From Candidatus Aminicenantota bacterium (lineage in GTDB: Bacteria > Acidobacteriota > UBA6911 > RPQK01 > JAJDTT01), in NCBI GenBank assembly GCA_026706325.1, contig JAPOYZ010000338.1:1-7178 (forward strand): a DNA stretch of 7,178 bases, given 5' to 3'. Positions 1-5,736 of this stretch are shown piece after piece. How positions within the stretch are numbered: the first letter of the stretch is position 1; every line of letters starts with the position of its first letter. The notes under the pieces were generated by a model. The model was not told the DNA's origin. It searched no databases and saw only the letters and a program-made list of their open reading frames with translations. The translations under genes and the position numbers were made by a program.

Positions 1-181
1 TTTTCATCTTGTGCAGGACGGTGACACTGTATTCATTCCCGCGGTAGATGGCCGTGTGTCCTTTCTGGCGGCCGTGACCGCGAACTTCCGAGATCGTCAT
101 GCCTGAAACGTTCAGCTTGCCCAGCGCATCCTTGACTTCTTCCACCTTGCTGGGGCGTACGATCGCCATGATCAATTTCAT
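1..181 (-). CDS. glnB: Nitrogen regulatory protein PII, N-terminal part, runs off the left edge
   Basis: PII is a trimeric cytoplasmic signal protein that binds ATP/ADP and 2-oxoglutarate and tells ammonium transporters, glutamine synthetase control and other targets about the nitrogen state. The first 60 residues are visible, starting MKLIMAIVRPSKVEEVKDAL. The family hallmark GRQKGH is at residues 37-42, followed by the T-loop YRGNEY (46-51), so Tyr-51, the classical uridylylation site, is present, as is Lys-58. The ATG begins 4 bases after the glnD stop, and AGGGTGA, overlapping that stop, gives a plausible ribosome binding site. This places the gene in one transcription unit behind glnD, its modifying enzyme. 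The second half of the T-loop reads SVTVLHK where the usual form is close to VVDFLPK, which is a visible deviation. The symbol could be glnK instead of glnB; telling them apart needs the missing C-terminus and the downstream gene (an amtB neighbour would favour glnK). Confidence 0.93.
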   Translation of the reverse strand, partial: MKLIMAIVRPSKVEEVKDALGKLNVSGMTISEVRGHGRQKGHTAIYRGNEYSVTVLHKMK

Positions 182-185
182 CGAT

Positions 186-192
186 TCACCCT
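186..192 (-). promoter_or_regulatory. Ribosome binding site of the PII gene, overlapping the glnD stop
   Basis: On the minus strand AGGGTGA lies 4 bases before the PII ATG and contains the glnD TGA stop. Its GGTGA part matches the 3' half of the Shine-Dalgarno consensus. This arrangement fits translational coupling of PII to GlnD. Coupling is an inference from spacing only. Confidence 0.55.
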
Positions 193-2672
193 ATCGCTTG
201 AAGAATCTGAGCTTCCAGTTTCTGCCGTAGACCGGGCCCAAGTCTACACCCATCCCGCGACAAGTAAAAGACATCCACGGCTCTCTCACCCTCCGTATTG
301 ATCAGGACCAGATCGATGTTGCAGCGAAGGGACGAGATCCGCTCGGCGATGGTGTAGAGGAGGCCGACGGCGTCGGGAGCCACGAGTTCCATGATGGTGT
401 AGCGCTGTGTGGGCTCATCCTCGAAGTAGACCGAGGGGCGAAACCGCGCCGGCGAAAAGCGCGGGTTCATCAACCTGCCCTTGCCCTTGAGATACGTCTC
501 CACGGATCGTTCCTCCCGAATCACCCGGCTGACCAAATCCTGAAACGTCTGTTTCTCACTGGGATTCAGGGCGAAACGCCGGCGGACGTCGGTGAAGTGG
601 AATAGGTCCAGAGTCGTACCCGCCCGGTTGGACATGGCATAGCCGCGGAATATGTTCATGCCGAACGAGGCGAGGACGCCGGCGATCCGGGCAAACAGGT
701 GAAAGCGATCGGGAGTCACCACACAGAGCTTGTAGCCGTCGAGATCCCGGGTCAGCCGCAACCGCACCGGCCGGTCGGTTCTCAGACCTCTAGCCAGGCG
801 ATAATGCTCGTAGATTTCGGAATTCGGGGTGATCTTGACGTATCTGAGAGGAAGTCCCTCGAGGAACCTTCCGAAATCCCGGGCGTCGAGGTCGCCGGGC
901 AGATCTCTGAAGAGGAGGTCCGGGGTTTCTTCGTCCACCGAGTCCACCCCAAAGCCCAGAGTGAGTTTCCGGTACGCGGACACGTACAGTTGCCACAGGA
1001 GATCCTTGGTCCAATCCTTGAGCACTCCGGGACCGACGGCCTTGATGTCCGCGTAGGTGAGCAGACAAAGGAGCCGGAGCCGATCGGGATCGCCCACGCG
1101 GTCGGCGAAGCGGTCGATCACCCTCGGGTCCTCCAGATCCCTCCGGAATATGACTCTGGTCATGGACAAATGTTGTTGGATCAGAAACGAGACGGCCTCG
1201 ATGCATTCCGCGGGAAAGCACAGGCGCCGCAGCGCCGCGCCCGCCATTCGCGTGCTTCGGTCGGCGTGATGTCCTTCGCGGCTTTTTCCCACGTCGTGCA
1301 GGAGAAGGGCCAGAGTCAACAGTTCCGGGCGGGTCGCCTCGTCGAGCAGGGCCGCGAACCGGGCATCCCCGCCGGAGTTCCCTGCCCTCAATTCCTCAAT
1401 GTTGCGTATGGCCATGAGGCTGTGCTCATCAACGGTGTACTGATGGTAGAAATCGCGCGTGACCTTGGCCTTGATGCCGCCGAACTCGGGAAAGAGAGCC
1501 TCGAGGACCCCCAGTTCGTACATTTCGGTCAGGGCCCGGTAGAGGCCGGGCCGGGGATGGAAGAGTTCCATGATCGATCCCGGTTGGGGATGACGGCGCA
1601 AGCTGGCGGCCAACTCGGAACTGCCACGGGCAATCGACATGCGGGCCCCGTCGCTCAATGGTTTTGACCGGTTCATGGAGTCGCGAAAAGCTTTGAGGAT
1701 GATGGGGCCGGCCCGTTCCGAAGAGACTCCGTCCAGGTGGATCCGAGTCGACGGGTCCACCGGTCTCCTGGGGACCAGCCCGTAGCGGCAACACCCGTGG
1801 ATGACCCGTGCATTGAGATAGTACTCCTGCATCATGGACTCGACGCCCATCCGATCGTCTTCGGATTCATATCCGGCCAGAGGAGCGATTTTTTCCTGAA
1901 GCCGATACGTCAGGCGGTTCAGATTTCGCCCGCGCACCAGGTGGACCAGCATGCGCATCCGCTTCATGAAACTGGACGCGGCATCGATGCGCTCTTGGCT
2001 GTACGGGACGAATTGTCCCTCCCCCCGGAGCTTCGACAGCCATCCGCCCGCCAGGACATCCCGGAGTCCGCCCGGGCCCTCCTTCAGGTCCGGCTCCAGA
2101 TGGAAGATGGTGTTCTGGAAATTCTCATGGCGCTGACGGGTCAGGCGGTCGATTCCAAGACGAAGTTCCTCCGTCTCTCCTCGATGCCAACCGGGAAGAA
2201 AGTCGCGGAGAAGGAGATTTCCCAATGCCGCGCTTCCGGTTACGATGCGAGCATCCGACAGTGACAGGGCCAACTCCAGGTCCGGGCCCTGGGCCGTCAA
2301 TTCCTCCAGCGACCAGACTTGATGCCCCAGGTCCAGGCGGAGGTCCCACAAGTCGTGGAGCAGGCGTTTGATGGCCTCCTCGGCGGCTTCCTGATCTTCC
2401 CCCCGGAACAACAGCAGTAGATCCACGTCCGAGTGGGGGAACATCTCGCGGCGGCCGTATCCGCCCAGGGCGAGGATGCAAAACAAACCGGATTGAAGGT
2501 GTCGCTGAGCGACTTGGGAGACCAGGGTGTCCATGGCCCGGGTCAGGTCCTCCAGCGCCGCCTCGGGACAGAGGTCCGACCGAAACGATTGCTCGACGAG
2601 GCGTCGCCGAGCCGAATAGGTTTCCCAGGCCTGCGCACGGGTCGTCGTGGCCATTTCCGGCCATTCTGCCAT
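186..2672 (-). CDS. glnD: Bifunctional PII uridylyltransferase / uridylyl-removing enzyme GlnD
   Basis: GlnD adds UMP to PII when glutamine is low and removes it when glutamine is high, and so is the glutamine sensor of the cell. All expected parts are present in order across 828 residues (E. coli GlnD has 890). The nucleotidyltransferase domain shows GGYGRRE (70-76) and SDVDLLLL (81-88) with catalytic Asp-82 and Asp-84. The family motif EPDLKEGPGGLRD is at 193-205. The HD hydrolase domain carries VDEHS near 414-418, LLHDVGK (457-463) with His-459/Asp-460, and GHH at 467-469. Two ACT domains for glutamine sensing lie at about 648-700 and 758-805. No key residue looks lost. The PII gene follows directly. 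The start is uncertain: ATG at 2672 has only a weak GGGAA upstream, and an in-frame ATG six codons later (2654) is an equal candidate. Confidence 0.96.
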   Translation of the reverse strand: MAEWPEMATTTRAQAWETYSARRRLVEQSFRSDLCPEAALEDLTRAMDTLVSQVAQRHLQSGLFCILALGGYGRREMFPHSDVDLLLLFRGEDQEAAEEAIKRLLHDLWDLRLDLGHQVWSLEELTAQGPDLELALSLSDARIVTGSAALGNLLLRDFLPGWHRGETEELRLGIDRLTRQRHENFQNTIFHLEPDLKEGPGGLRDVLAGGWLSKLRGEGQFVPYSQERIDAASSFMKRMRMLVHLVRGRNLNRLTYRLQEKIAPLAGYESEDDRMGVESMMQEYYLNARVIHGCCRYGLVPRRPVDPSTRIHLDGVSSERAGPIILKAFRDSMNRSKPLSDGARMSIARGSSELAASLRRHPQPGSIMELFHPRPGLYRALTEMYELGVLEALFPEFGGIKAKVTRDFYHQYTVDEHSLMAIRNIEELRAGNSGGDARFAALLDEATRPELLTLALLLHDVGKSREGHHADRSTRMAGAALRRLCFPAECIEAVSFLIQQHLSMTRVIFRRDLEDPRVIDRFADRVGDPDRLRLLCLLTYADIKAVGPGVLKDWTKDLLWQLYVSAYRKLTLGFGVDSVDEETPDLLFRDLPGDLDARDFGRFLEGLPLRYVKITPNSEIYEHYRLARGLRTDRPVRLRLTRDLDGYKLCVVTPDRFHLFARIAGVLASFGMNIFRGYAMSNRAGTTLDLFHFTDVRRRFALNPSEKQTFQDLVSRVIREERSVETYLKGKGRLMNPRFSPARFRPSVYFEDEPTQRYTIMELVAPDAVGLLYTIAERISSLRCNIDLVLINTEGERAVDVFYLSRDGCRLGPGLRQKLEAQILQAIG

Positions 2673-2808
2673 ATTCGTTCCCGGGGACGCGCCTTGCGCC
2701 GGCGCCCTTTCGGTTCCCGCGGCAGGGTGTCCCAGGGAGAGTGACGGATCGGTCGGGAATCGCTCCTGCCTTGACTCCGGGGGCCAAAGTGCTTATACGG
2801 GACACGCC
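2673..2808. promoter_or_regulatory. Divergent intergenic region between glnD and ilvN
   Basis: This 136-base spacer must hold the control signals for two genes that point away from each other. The ilvN side has a readable sigma-70-like promoter (annotated separately). On the minus strand the same TATA block reads TATAAG (2797-2792), close to a -10 hexamer, but no matching -35 element lies at the right distance inside ilvN, so a glnD promoter is not established. A 10-base GC palindrome GCGCCGGCGC sits at 2696-2705 in the glnD leader; at this base composition it may be chance. Confidence 0.4.
2771..2799 (+). promoter_or_regulatory. Predicted sigma-70-type promoter of ilvN
   Basis: TTGACT (2771-2776) matches five of six -35 consensus bases. 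It is followed by exactly 17 bases and TATACG (2794-2799), which matches four of six -10 bases. Transcription would start near 2805-2807, only about two to four bases before the ilvN ATG at 2809, implying a leaderless or nearly leaderless mRNA. The pattern is seen directly; activity is an inference. Confidence 0.5.
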
Positions 2809-3300
2809 ATGGTTCAGTTGCTGTCGTTACTGGTCGAAAACAGATCGGGTGTCCTGGCCCGGGTTGTGGGGCTGTTCAGCCAGCGGGGCTACAATATCGA
2901 GACTCTGAACGTCGCTCCGACCTCCGACCCCACCATGTCCCTCATCACCCTTTCCACGAAGACGGACGTGCCGGGCACGGAGCAGGTCATCAAGCAGTTG
3001 AACAAGCTGATCGATGTCATCAAGGTGATTCCATACAATCCGCAAGTCCATATGGCCCGCGAGATGGCGCTGATCCGGGTGCGCGTCACCGAATCCACCC
3101 GGGGGGAGATCCTGGAGCTCTCCAAGGTGTTCCGGGCGCGCGTCGTCGACGCCAGTCCTCGGAGCTGTGTCTTCGAAGTGACGGGAAACTCGGAGAAGAT
3201 CAACGGTTTTCTCCAGAACATGCGGGTGTACGGTGTGCGCGACGTGCACCGTACGGGGTGCCTCTCACTCAGTCGCGGCAGCGCGGAAAAAAGAAGGTAG
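2809..3300 (+). CDS. ilvN: Acetolactate synthase small (regulatory) subunit
   Basis: This subunit activates the catalytic subunit of acetolactate synthase (acetohydroxyacid synthase), the first common step of valine, leucine and isoleucine synthesis, and gives it valine feedback control. The protein has 163 residues, the same length as E. coli IlvH. The N-terminal ACT domain (about 2-77) contains ENRSGVLARVVGLFSQRGYN and NVAPT at 34-38. Asn-11, Gly-14, Asn-29 and Ala-36 fall at the positions linked to valine binding in IlvH; position 34 is Asn where IlvH has Thr. The C-terminal domain (about 83-163) ends with the typical RTGCLSLSRG. The start at 2809 puts the family N-terminus in register; the frame is open further upstream, but those residues match nothing in the family. 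There is no strong Shine-Dalgarno (only GGGA at 2799-2802). The catalytic partner ilvB is not adjacent, so the subunits must be encoded apart unless the annotation outside this window shows otherwise. The name ilvH would serve equally. Confidence 0.95.
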   Translation: MVQLLSLLVENRSGVLARVVGLFSQRGYNIETLNVAPTSDPTMSLITLSTKTDVPGTEQVIKQLNKLIDVIKVIPYNPQVHMAREMALIRVRVTESTRGEILELSKVFRARVVDASPRSCVFEVTGNSEKINGFLQNMRVYGVRDVHRTGCLSLSRGSAEKRR

Positions 3301-3368
3301 CCCGCCTCCATCGATTTCGCCGGCCCGTTCCGGTTCGAGCCGAAGTCTGCACGCCGGGACCGCCGCGT

Positions 3369-4055
3369 TCAGTACCAGTCCAGAATCCTGACCTCGACGT
3401 CTTCGGCGGTCACCATGCGCTCGAAGACATTCACGTCCGATCCCCTGTGATGGTAGGGGTACACGGCCTTGGGCCGGAAGCTGTTGACGCATTCGGCGGC
3501 TTCTTCGGGAGTCATGGTGTAAGGAAGGTTCATGCAGACGAACGCCAGATCGATGTCCTTCAACGCCTTCATCTCGGGAATGCACTCGGTATCTCCGGAG
3601 ACGTAGACCCGCTCTTTCCCGAACGTGAGGATGTATCCGTTTCCCCTGCCCCGGGTGTGGTAGAGCTTTCCCGCCTCCGGACCCCGTTTCAGGTTGTACA
3701 TGGCGACCCCCTCCACCTGGATCCCGAGGGGACGGATGGTTTCGCCATTGCTCAGCGCTATGGCCTCCGGCACCGACTTCTGCACCGCCGCCGGGGCGAC
3801 GATGATGGTCTCGTCCTTCCGGATTCGGGAGACCTGCTCGGGATCCATATGGTCGCCGTGGATATCGGTGATCAGAATGAGGTCCGCCGGGGGTTGTCCG
3901 GTGTAATCTCCCCGGCTCCAGGGGTCGATGTAGACCACTTTCTCCTGCCATTTCAGGATGAGGGATCCATGGTGGATCGGAATCACCTCCACTCCGCCAG
4001 CCAGCCAGGTCAGGTTGAAGACGCCGATCAGACACCACTGAGTGAGACTACGCAT
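3369..4055 (-). CDS. Exported metallo-beta-lactamase-fold hydrolase (UlaG/COG2220-like)
   Basis: The 228-residue protein resembles the UlaG-like branch of the metallo-beta-lactamase superfamily, whose members hydrolyse varied esters, phosphodiesters or lactones; the substrate here is unknown. Residues 1-21 (hydrophobic GVFNLTWLAGG after a short basic start) look like a signal peptide, so the enzyme probably acts in the periplasm or outside. Visible metal-site elements are HHGS (28-31), TDIHGDHMD (63-71), His-133 in YHTRGRGNG, GDTE (154-157) with Asp-155, and YPYHHRGSD (199-207) with His-202/203. The core motif is DxHxDH, not HxHxDH: Asp-64 occupies the first His position. This may be a subfamily trait and not a defect. 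A strong AAGGAG lies 6 bases before the ATG, which settles the start. It is the last of three minus-strand genes after uppP and lies 84 bases behind the gene upstream. It is convergent with ilvN. Confidence 0.82.
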   Translation of the reverse strand: MRSLTQWCLIGVFNLTWLAGGVEVIPIHHGSLILKWQEKVVYIDPWSRGDYTGQPPADLILITDIHGDHMDPEQVSRIRKDETIIVAPAAVQKSVPEAIALSNGETIRPLGIQVEGVAMYNLKRGPEAGKLYHTRGRGNGYILTFGKERVYVSGDTECIPEMKALKDIDLAFVCMNLPYTMTPEEAAECVNSFRPKAVYPYHHRGSDVNVFERMVTAEDVEVRILDWY

Positions 4056-4139
4056 CAGTCACTCCTTCCGGTTTCGCCGACTCCCGTGCTCACTGGATTC
4101 GGCACGGTGCGGGTCACGCCTCCCCTATCATCGCAATTG
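4056..4139 (-). other. Short intergenic spacer with a 6-bp inverted repeat
   Basis: This 84-base gap separates two minus-strand genes. CCGTGC (4084-4089) and GCACGG (4102-4107) can pair around a 12-base loop. No T-tract follows in the minus direction, so it is not a convincing intrinsic terminator. It could weakly shape or process the mRNA, or be chance. Confidence 0.2.
4062..4069 (-). promoter_or_regulatory. Strong Shine-Dalgarno of the MBL-fold gene
   Basis: On the minus strand GGAAGGAG stands 6 bases before the ATG at 4055. It is the clearest ribosome binding site in the window and fixes the start at the beginning of the signal-peptide-like segment. Confidence 0.75.
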
Positions 4140-4850
4140 CTAACGGCCCACCGCGTCCCGAAGTCTCTTGGCCATCTCCTGGACGTGGTAGAGATGCACC
4201 AGCATGGTCTTCCTGTCCCGAAGGTCTTCGAAGCTCACGGTGTTCGTCGGCTGGTAGAAGAAATCTTCGATGCGCCGTTCCGCGAGCATCAGCTCCCGGT
4301 TCAGGTACAGCACCTCCGGGCGATAGCCGTCCCGTCCGCCCCAAGAGCGGACCCGGGGCCGTTTCGAGTCTTTCCGGGCCAGTCCGAGCAGGATGCTCCC
4401 GATGAGGTTCTTGAGACCTCTTGCATCGCGGGAGAGATCCCCGAGCGCTTTCCTCCATTTTTTCCGGAATTCGGGCGTCATTTGAAGGCTGTTGTCGATC
4501 ATGGCGTTCGCCCGAATCTCCTGGACCTCCTCGCAGTGGACCTTGAGCATGACCAGCGCGGAGCGGATACGCGTCAGGTAGTAGCCGATCTGGCGGTCTA
4601 CGTATTGTGTGACGAAAGGATCGTTGGTTCTGGGACCGACGGAGGTCACGCTCTTGTAGTACTGGGATCGGAAATGTGATCTCAGTATCTGGTTCTGGTA
4701 GGCGGGAATGGACTTGGAGTCCTTAAGGACGTCTTCCGCCGTCCCCGTTACAGGGACGTGCAGAAAATAACAAAGGCCAGCAAGAAGCGATAGGCGACAA
4801 ACGGCAGCAACGTACGCCGCTCGAGAAAGCGAAGAAAAAACCGGATACAT
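4140..4850 (-). CDS. Hypothetical exported helical protein overlapping uppP
   Basis: I do not recognise this 236-residue protein and assign no function. Residues 1-38 read like a Sec signal peptide: Arg-10 and Arg-19, then a hydrophobic core LSLLAGLCYFLHVPV, then TGTA just before ED as a plausible signal peptidase I site. The remainder (39-236) is charged and rich in residues favouring helices, with no further membrane segment and a single Cys-106 after the signal region. Stretches at 75-115, 125-160 and 182-235 look like long amphipathic helices. The only ATG that keeps the signal peptide is at 4850, inside uppP, giving a 103-base overlap with the uppP 3' end in another frame. No Shine-Dalgarno is obvious there, so initiation may depend on translation of uppP. 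An in-frame GTG at residue 68 would give a much shorter cytoplasmic protein and seems less likely. The coding frame beyond uppP is long and its composition is protein-like. Confidence 0.65.
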   Translation of the reverse strand: MYPVFSSLSRAAYVAAVCRLSLLAGLCYFLHVPVTGTAEDVLKDSKSIPAYQNQILRSHFRSQYYKSVTSVGPRTNDPFVTQYVDRQIGYYLTRIRSALVMLKVHCEEVQEIRANAMIDNSLQMTPEFRKKWRKALGDLSRDARGLKNLIGSILLGLARKDSKRPRVRSWGGRDGYRPEVLYLNRELMLAERRIEDFFYQPTNTVSFEDLRDRKTMLVHLYHVQEMAKRLRDAVGR

Positions 4851-5569
4851 AGGATGCCGCTAACGAAGGACGATGATACACCAAGGAGCAACGTGGAGTC
4901 AGCCAGCCCGGCAGCCGCGGCCGCGCTTCGGGCGGAGAGGAGTTCGTAGGTGGCAGCCGCCCCTGCGAGCGCCATGACGGGGGCGGAAAGGAGGAAGGCG
5001 AACCGGGCGGCGTCCGATCGATTCAGGCCCAGAGCGAGTCCCGCGCTCAGTGTGACGCCCGCCCGGCTGACCCCCGGAATGAGAGCCACAGCCTGGGCCA
5101 ATCCGATCAGAATGCCGTCTTTCCGGGTCAGGCTCCGGAGGGACCGGCTCTTGGCGCCCCGGCGGTCCGCCCACCAGAGGACAAGGCCGAACAGGGCCAG
5201 GCAGAGGGCGGTCACCGCGGGCGTCCGGAGATGCTCCTCGATGACGCCTTTCAACAGTCCACCCGCCACGACCGCGGGAATGGTTCCCAGGAGGATGGCG
5301 TCCATCAGGAAGGAGTTCCGGTTCCGGGCCCGGCCCGTCAACCGTTTGAACGCCAGTACGGAAAACTGTTTCCACTCGTGCCGGAAATAGACCAGTACCG
5401 CCAGGAGCGTACCGACATGGACCATAATGTCGAAGATCAGTCCCAAGGGCTGCCAGCCCAGCAGCCAGGGAACCAGTATCAGGTGACCCGAACTGCTCAC
5501 CGGCAGGAACTCCGTCAGCCCCTGCAAGATGCCCAGGAGGATCCCCTGAAGTGTCTGCTCGCCGATCAT
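4748..5569 (-). CDS. uppP: Undecaprenyl-diphosphatase UppP (BacA family)
   Basis: UppP is an integral membrane enzyme that removes one phosphate from undecaprenyl pyrophosphate, recycling the lipid carrier for peptidoglycan and other surface polymers; overproduction is known to give bacitracin resistance. Using the ATG at 5569 the protein has 273 residues, the same as E. coli UppP. Motif I, QGLTEFLPVSSSGH (16-29), carries Glu-20 and His-29; the first acidic position is Gln, an accepted family variant. Motif II reads PGVSRAGVT (165-173), keeping Ser-168, Arg-169 and Thr-173 but with Ala where SRS is usual. Hydrophobic stretches at about 38-62, 88-110, 117-134, 152-165, 188-210, 225-246 and 252-271 fit the multi-pass fold. 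A TTG 12 codons upstream (5605) would add residues the family lacks, so I chose 5569, though neither start has a strong ribosome binding site. It heads the three-gene minus-strand group. Confidence 0.95.
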   Translation of the reverse strand: MIGEQTLQGILLGILQGLTEFLPVSSSGHLILVPWLLGWQPLGLIFDIMVHVGTLLAVLVYFRHEWKQFSVLAFKRLTGRARNRNSFLMDAILLGTIPAVVAGGLLKGVIEEHLRTPAVTALCLALFGLVLWWADRRGAKSRSLRSLTRKDGILIGLAQAVALIPGVSRAGVTLSAGLALGLNRSDAARFAFLLSAPVMALAGAAATYELLSARSAAAAAGLADSTLLLGVSSSFVSGILCIRFFLRFLERRTLLPFVAYRFLLAFVIFCTSL

Positions 5570-5652
5570 TTCGGAGATGGTCCCGCCTGCCCGGACTTGA
5601 GTCAAGCGGGATCAGGCGGTGACGGACCGGGGCCTTCGGGGTCAGAACCGCG

Positions 5653-5661
5653 TGCTATACT
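5653..5661 (+). promoter_or_regulatory. Predicted extended -10 promoter of guaA
   Basis: TGCTATACT (5653-5661) is an extended -10 element: TG, one base, then TATACT, which matches five of six consensus bases. No good -35 hexamer is seen 16-18 bases upstream, as is common for extended -10 promoters. The start would be near 5668-5670, giving a leader of about 67-69 bases before the guaA TTG. Confidence 0.5.
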
Positions 5662-5681
5662 CCGCTCCCGTCACTGGGCAA
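5654..5681 (-). promoter_or_regulatory. Possible uppP promoter on the opposite strand
   Basis: Read on the minus strand, TTGCCC (5681-5676), a 16-base spacer and TATAGC (5659-5654) form a weak sigma-70-like pair, each hexamer matching four of six consensus bases. The -10 overlaps that of guaA. The leader to the uppP ATG would be about 80 bases. Confidence 0.3.
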
Positions 5682-5682
5682 A

Positions 5683-5717
5683 GGGCCGATCCCGCACCCG
5701 CGAGGGCCGAATCCCGC
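5683..5717 (+). repeat. Imperfect direct repeat in the guaA leader
   Basis: GGGCCGATCCCGC (5683-5695) recurs as GGGCCGAATCCCGC (5704-5717), differing by one inserted A. The offset is 21-22 bases, about two turns of DNA helix. The copies lie between the predicted guaA transcription start and its ribosome binding site. Confidence 0.6.
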
Positions 5718-5725
5718 TCCGAGCC

Positions 5726-5732
5726 AAGAGGT
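5726..5732 (+). promoter_or_regulatory. Ribosome binding site that supports the TTG start of guaA
   Basis: AAGAGGT with its AGAGG core ends 5 bases before TTG at 5737-5739. There is no ATG in this frame before the conserved N-terminus, so this site decides the start. Confidence 0.6.
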
Positions 5733-5736
5733 ACCG

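Larger units (their letters stand above)
5570..5736. promoter_or_regulatory. Divergent intergenic region between uppP and guaA
   Basis: This 167-base spacer holds the start signals of uppP to the left and guaA to the right. It contains a perfect odd palindrome CTTGAGTCAAG (5596-5606), a TATA block readable as a -10 element on both strands (5654-5661), and an imperfect direct repeat in the guaA leader (5683-5717). Each is described separately. Confidence 0.5.

Noticed and set aside
699..1667. A 322-codon plus-strand open frame inside glnD
   Set aside because: It is fully antisense to the well-conserved HD and ACT part of GlnD and has no recognisable domain.
2696..2705. GCGCCGGCGC palindrome as an operator of glnD
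   Set aside because: A short all-GC palindrome in a GC-rich spacer is likely by chance and matches no site I know.
2125..2805. A 226-codon minus-strand frame covering the glnD start and the spacer
   Set aside because: It overlaps the GlnD nucleotidyltransferase domain in a different frame and has low-complexity Gly/Pro/Arg composition.
2647..2808. An in-frame 54-codon N-terminal extension of ilvN
   Set aside because: It would run over the glnD start region and the promoter, and the residues do not match the family; the 2809 start gives the standard 163-residue length.
3301..3368. A possible bidirectional terminator between convergent ilvN and the MBL-fold gene
   Set aside because: I found no stable GC hairpin followed by a T-tract on either strand, so no intrinsic terminator can be supported.
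4133..4140. GCAATTGC palindrome beside the stop of the helical-protein gene
   Set aside because: It is only eight bases, with no neighbouring copy or context suggesting a function.
3258..4679. A 473-codon open frame on the plus strand
   Set aside because: It lies antisense to the MBL-fold gene and the helical-protein gene and overlaps the ilvN end. Its product shows no recognisable family motif, and long antisense frames are expected at this GC content.
5570..5605. A TTG start adding 12 residues to UppP
   Set aside because: The ATG at 5569 gives the usual 273-residue protein with motif I in the usual position; there is no strong ribosome binding site for the TTG.
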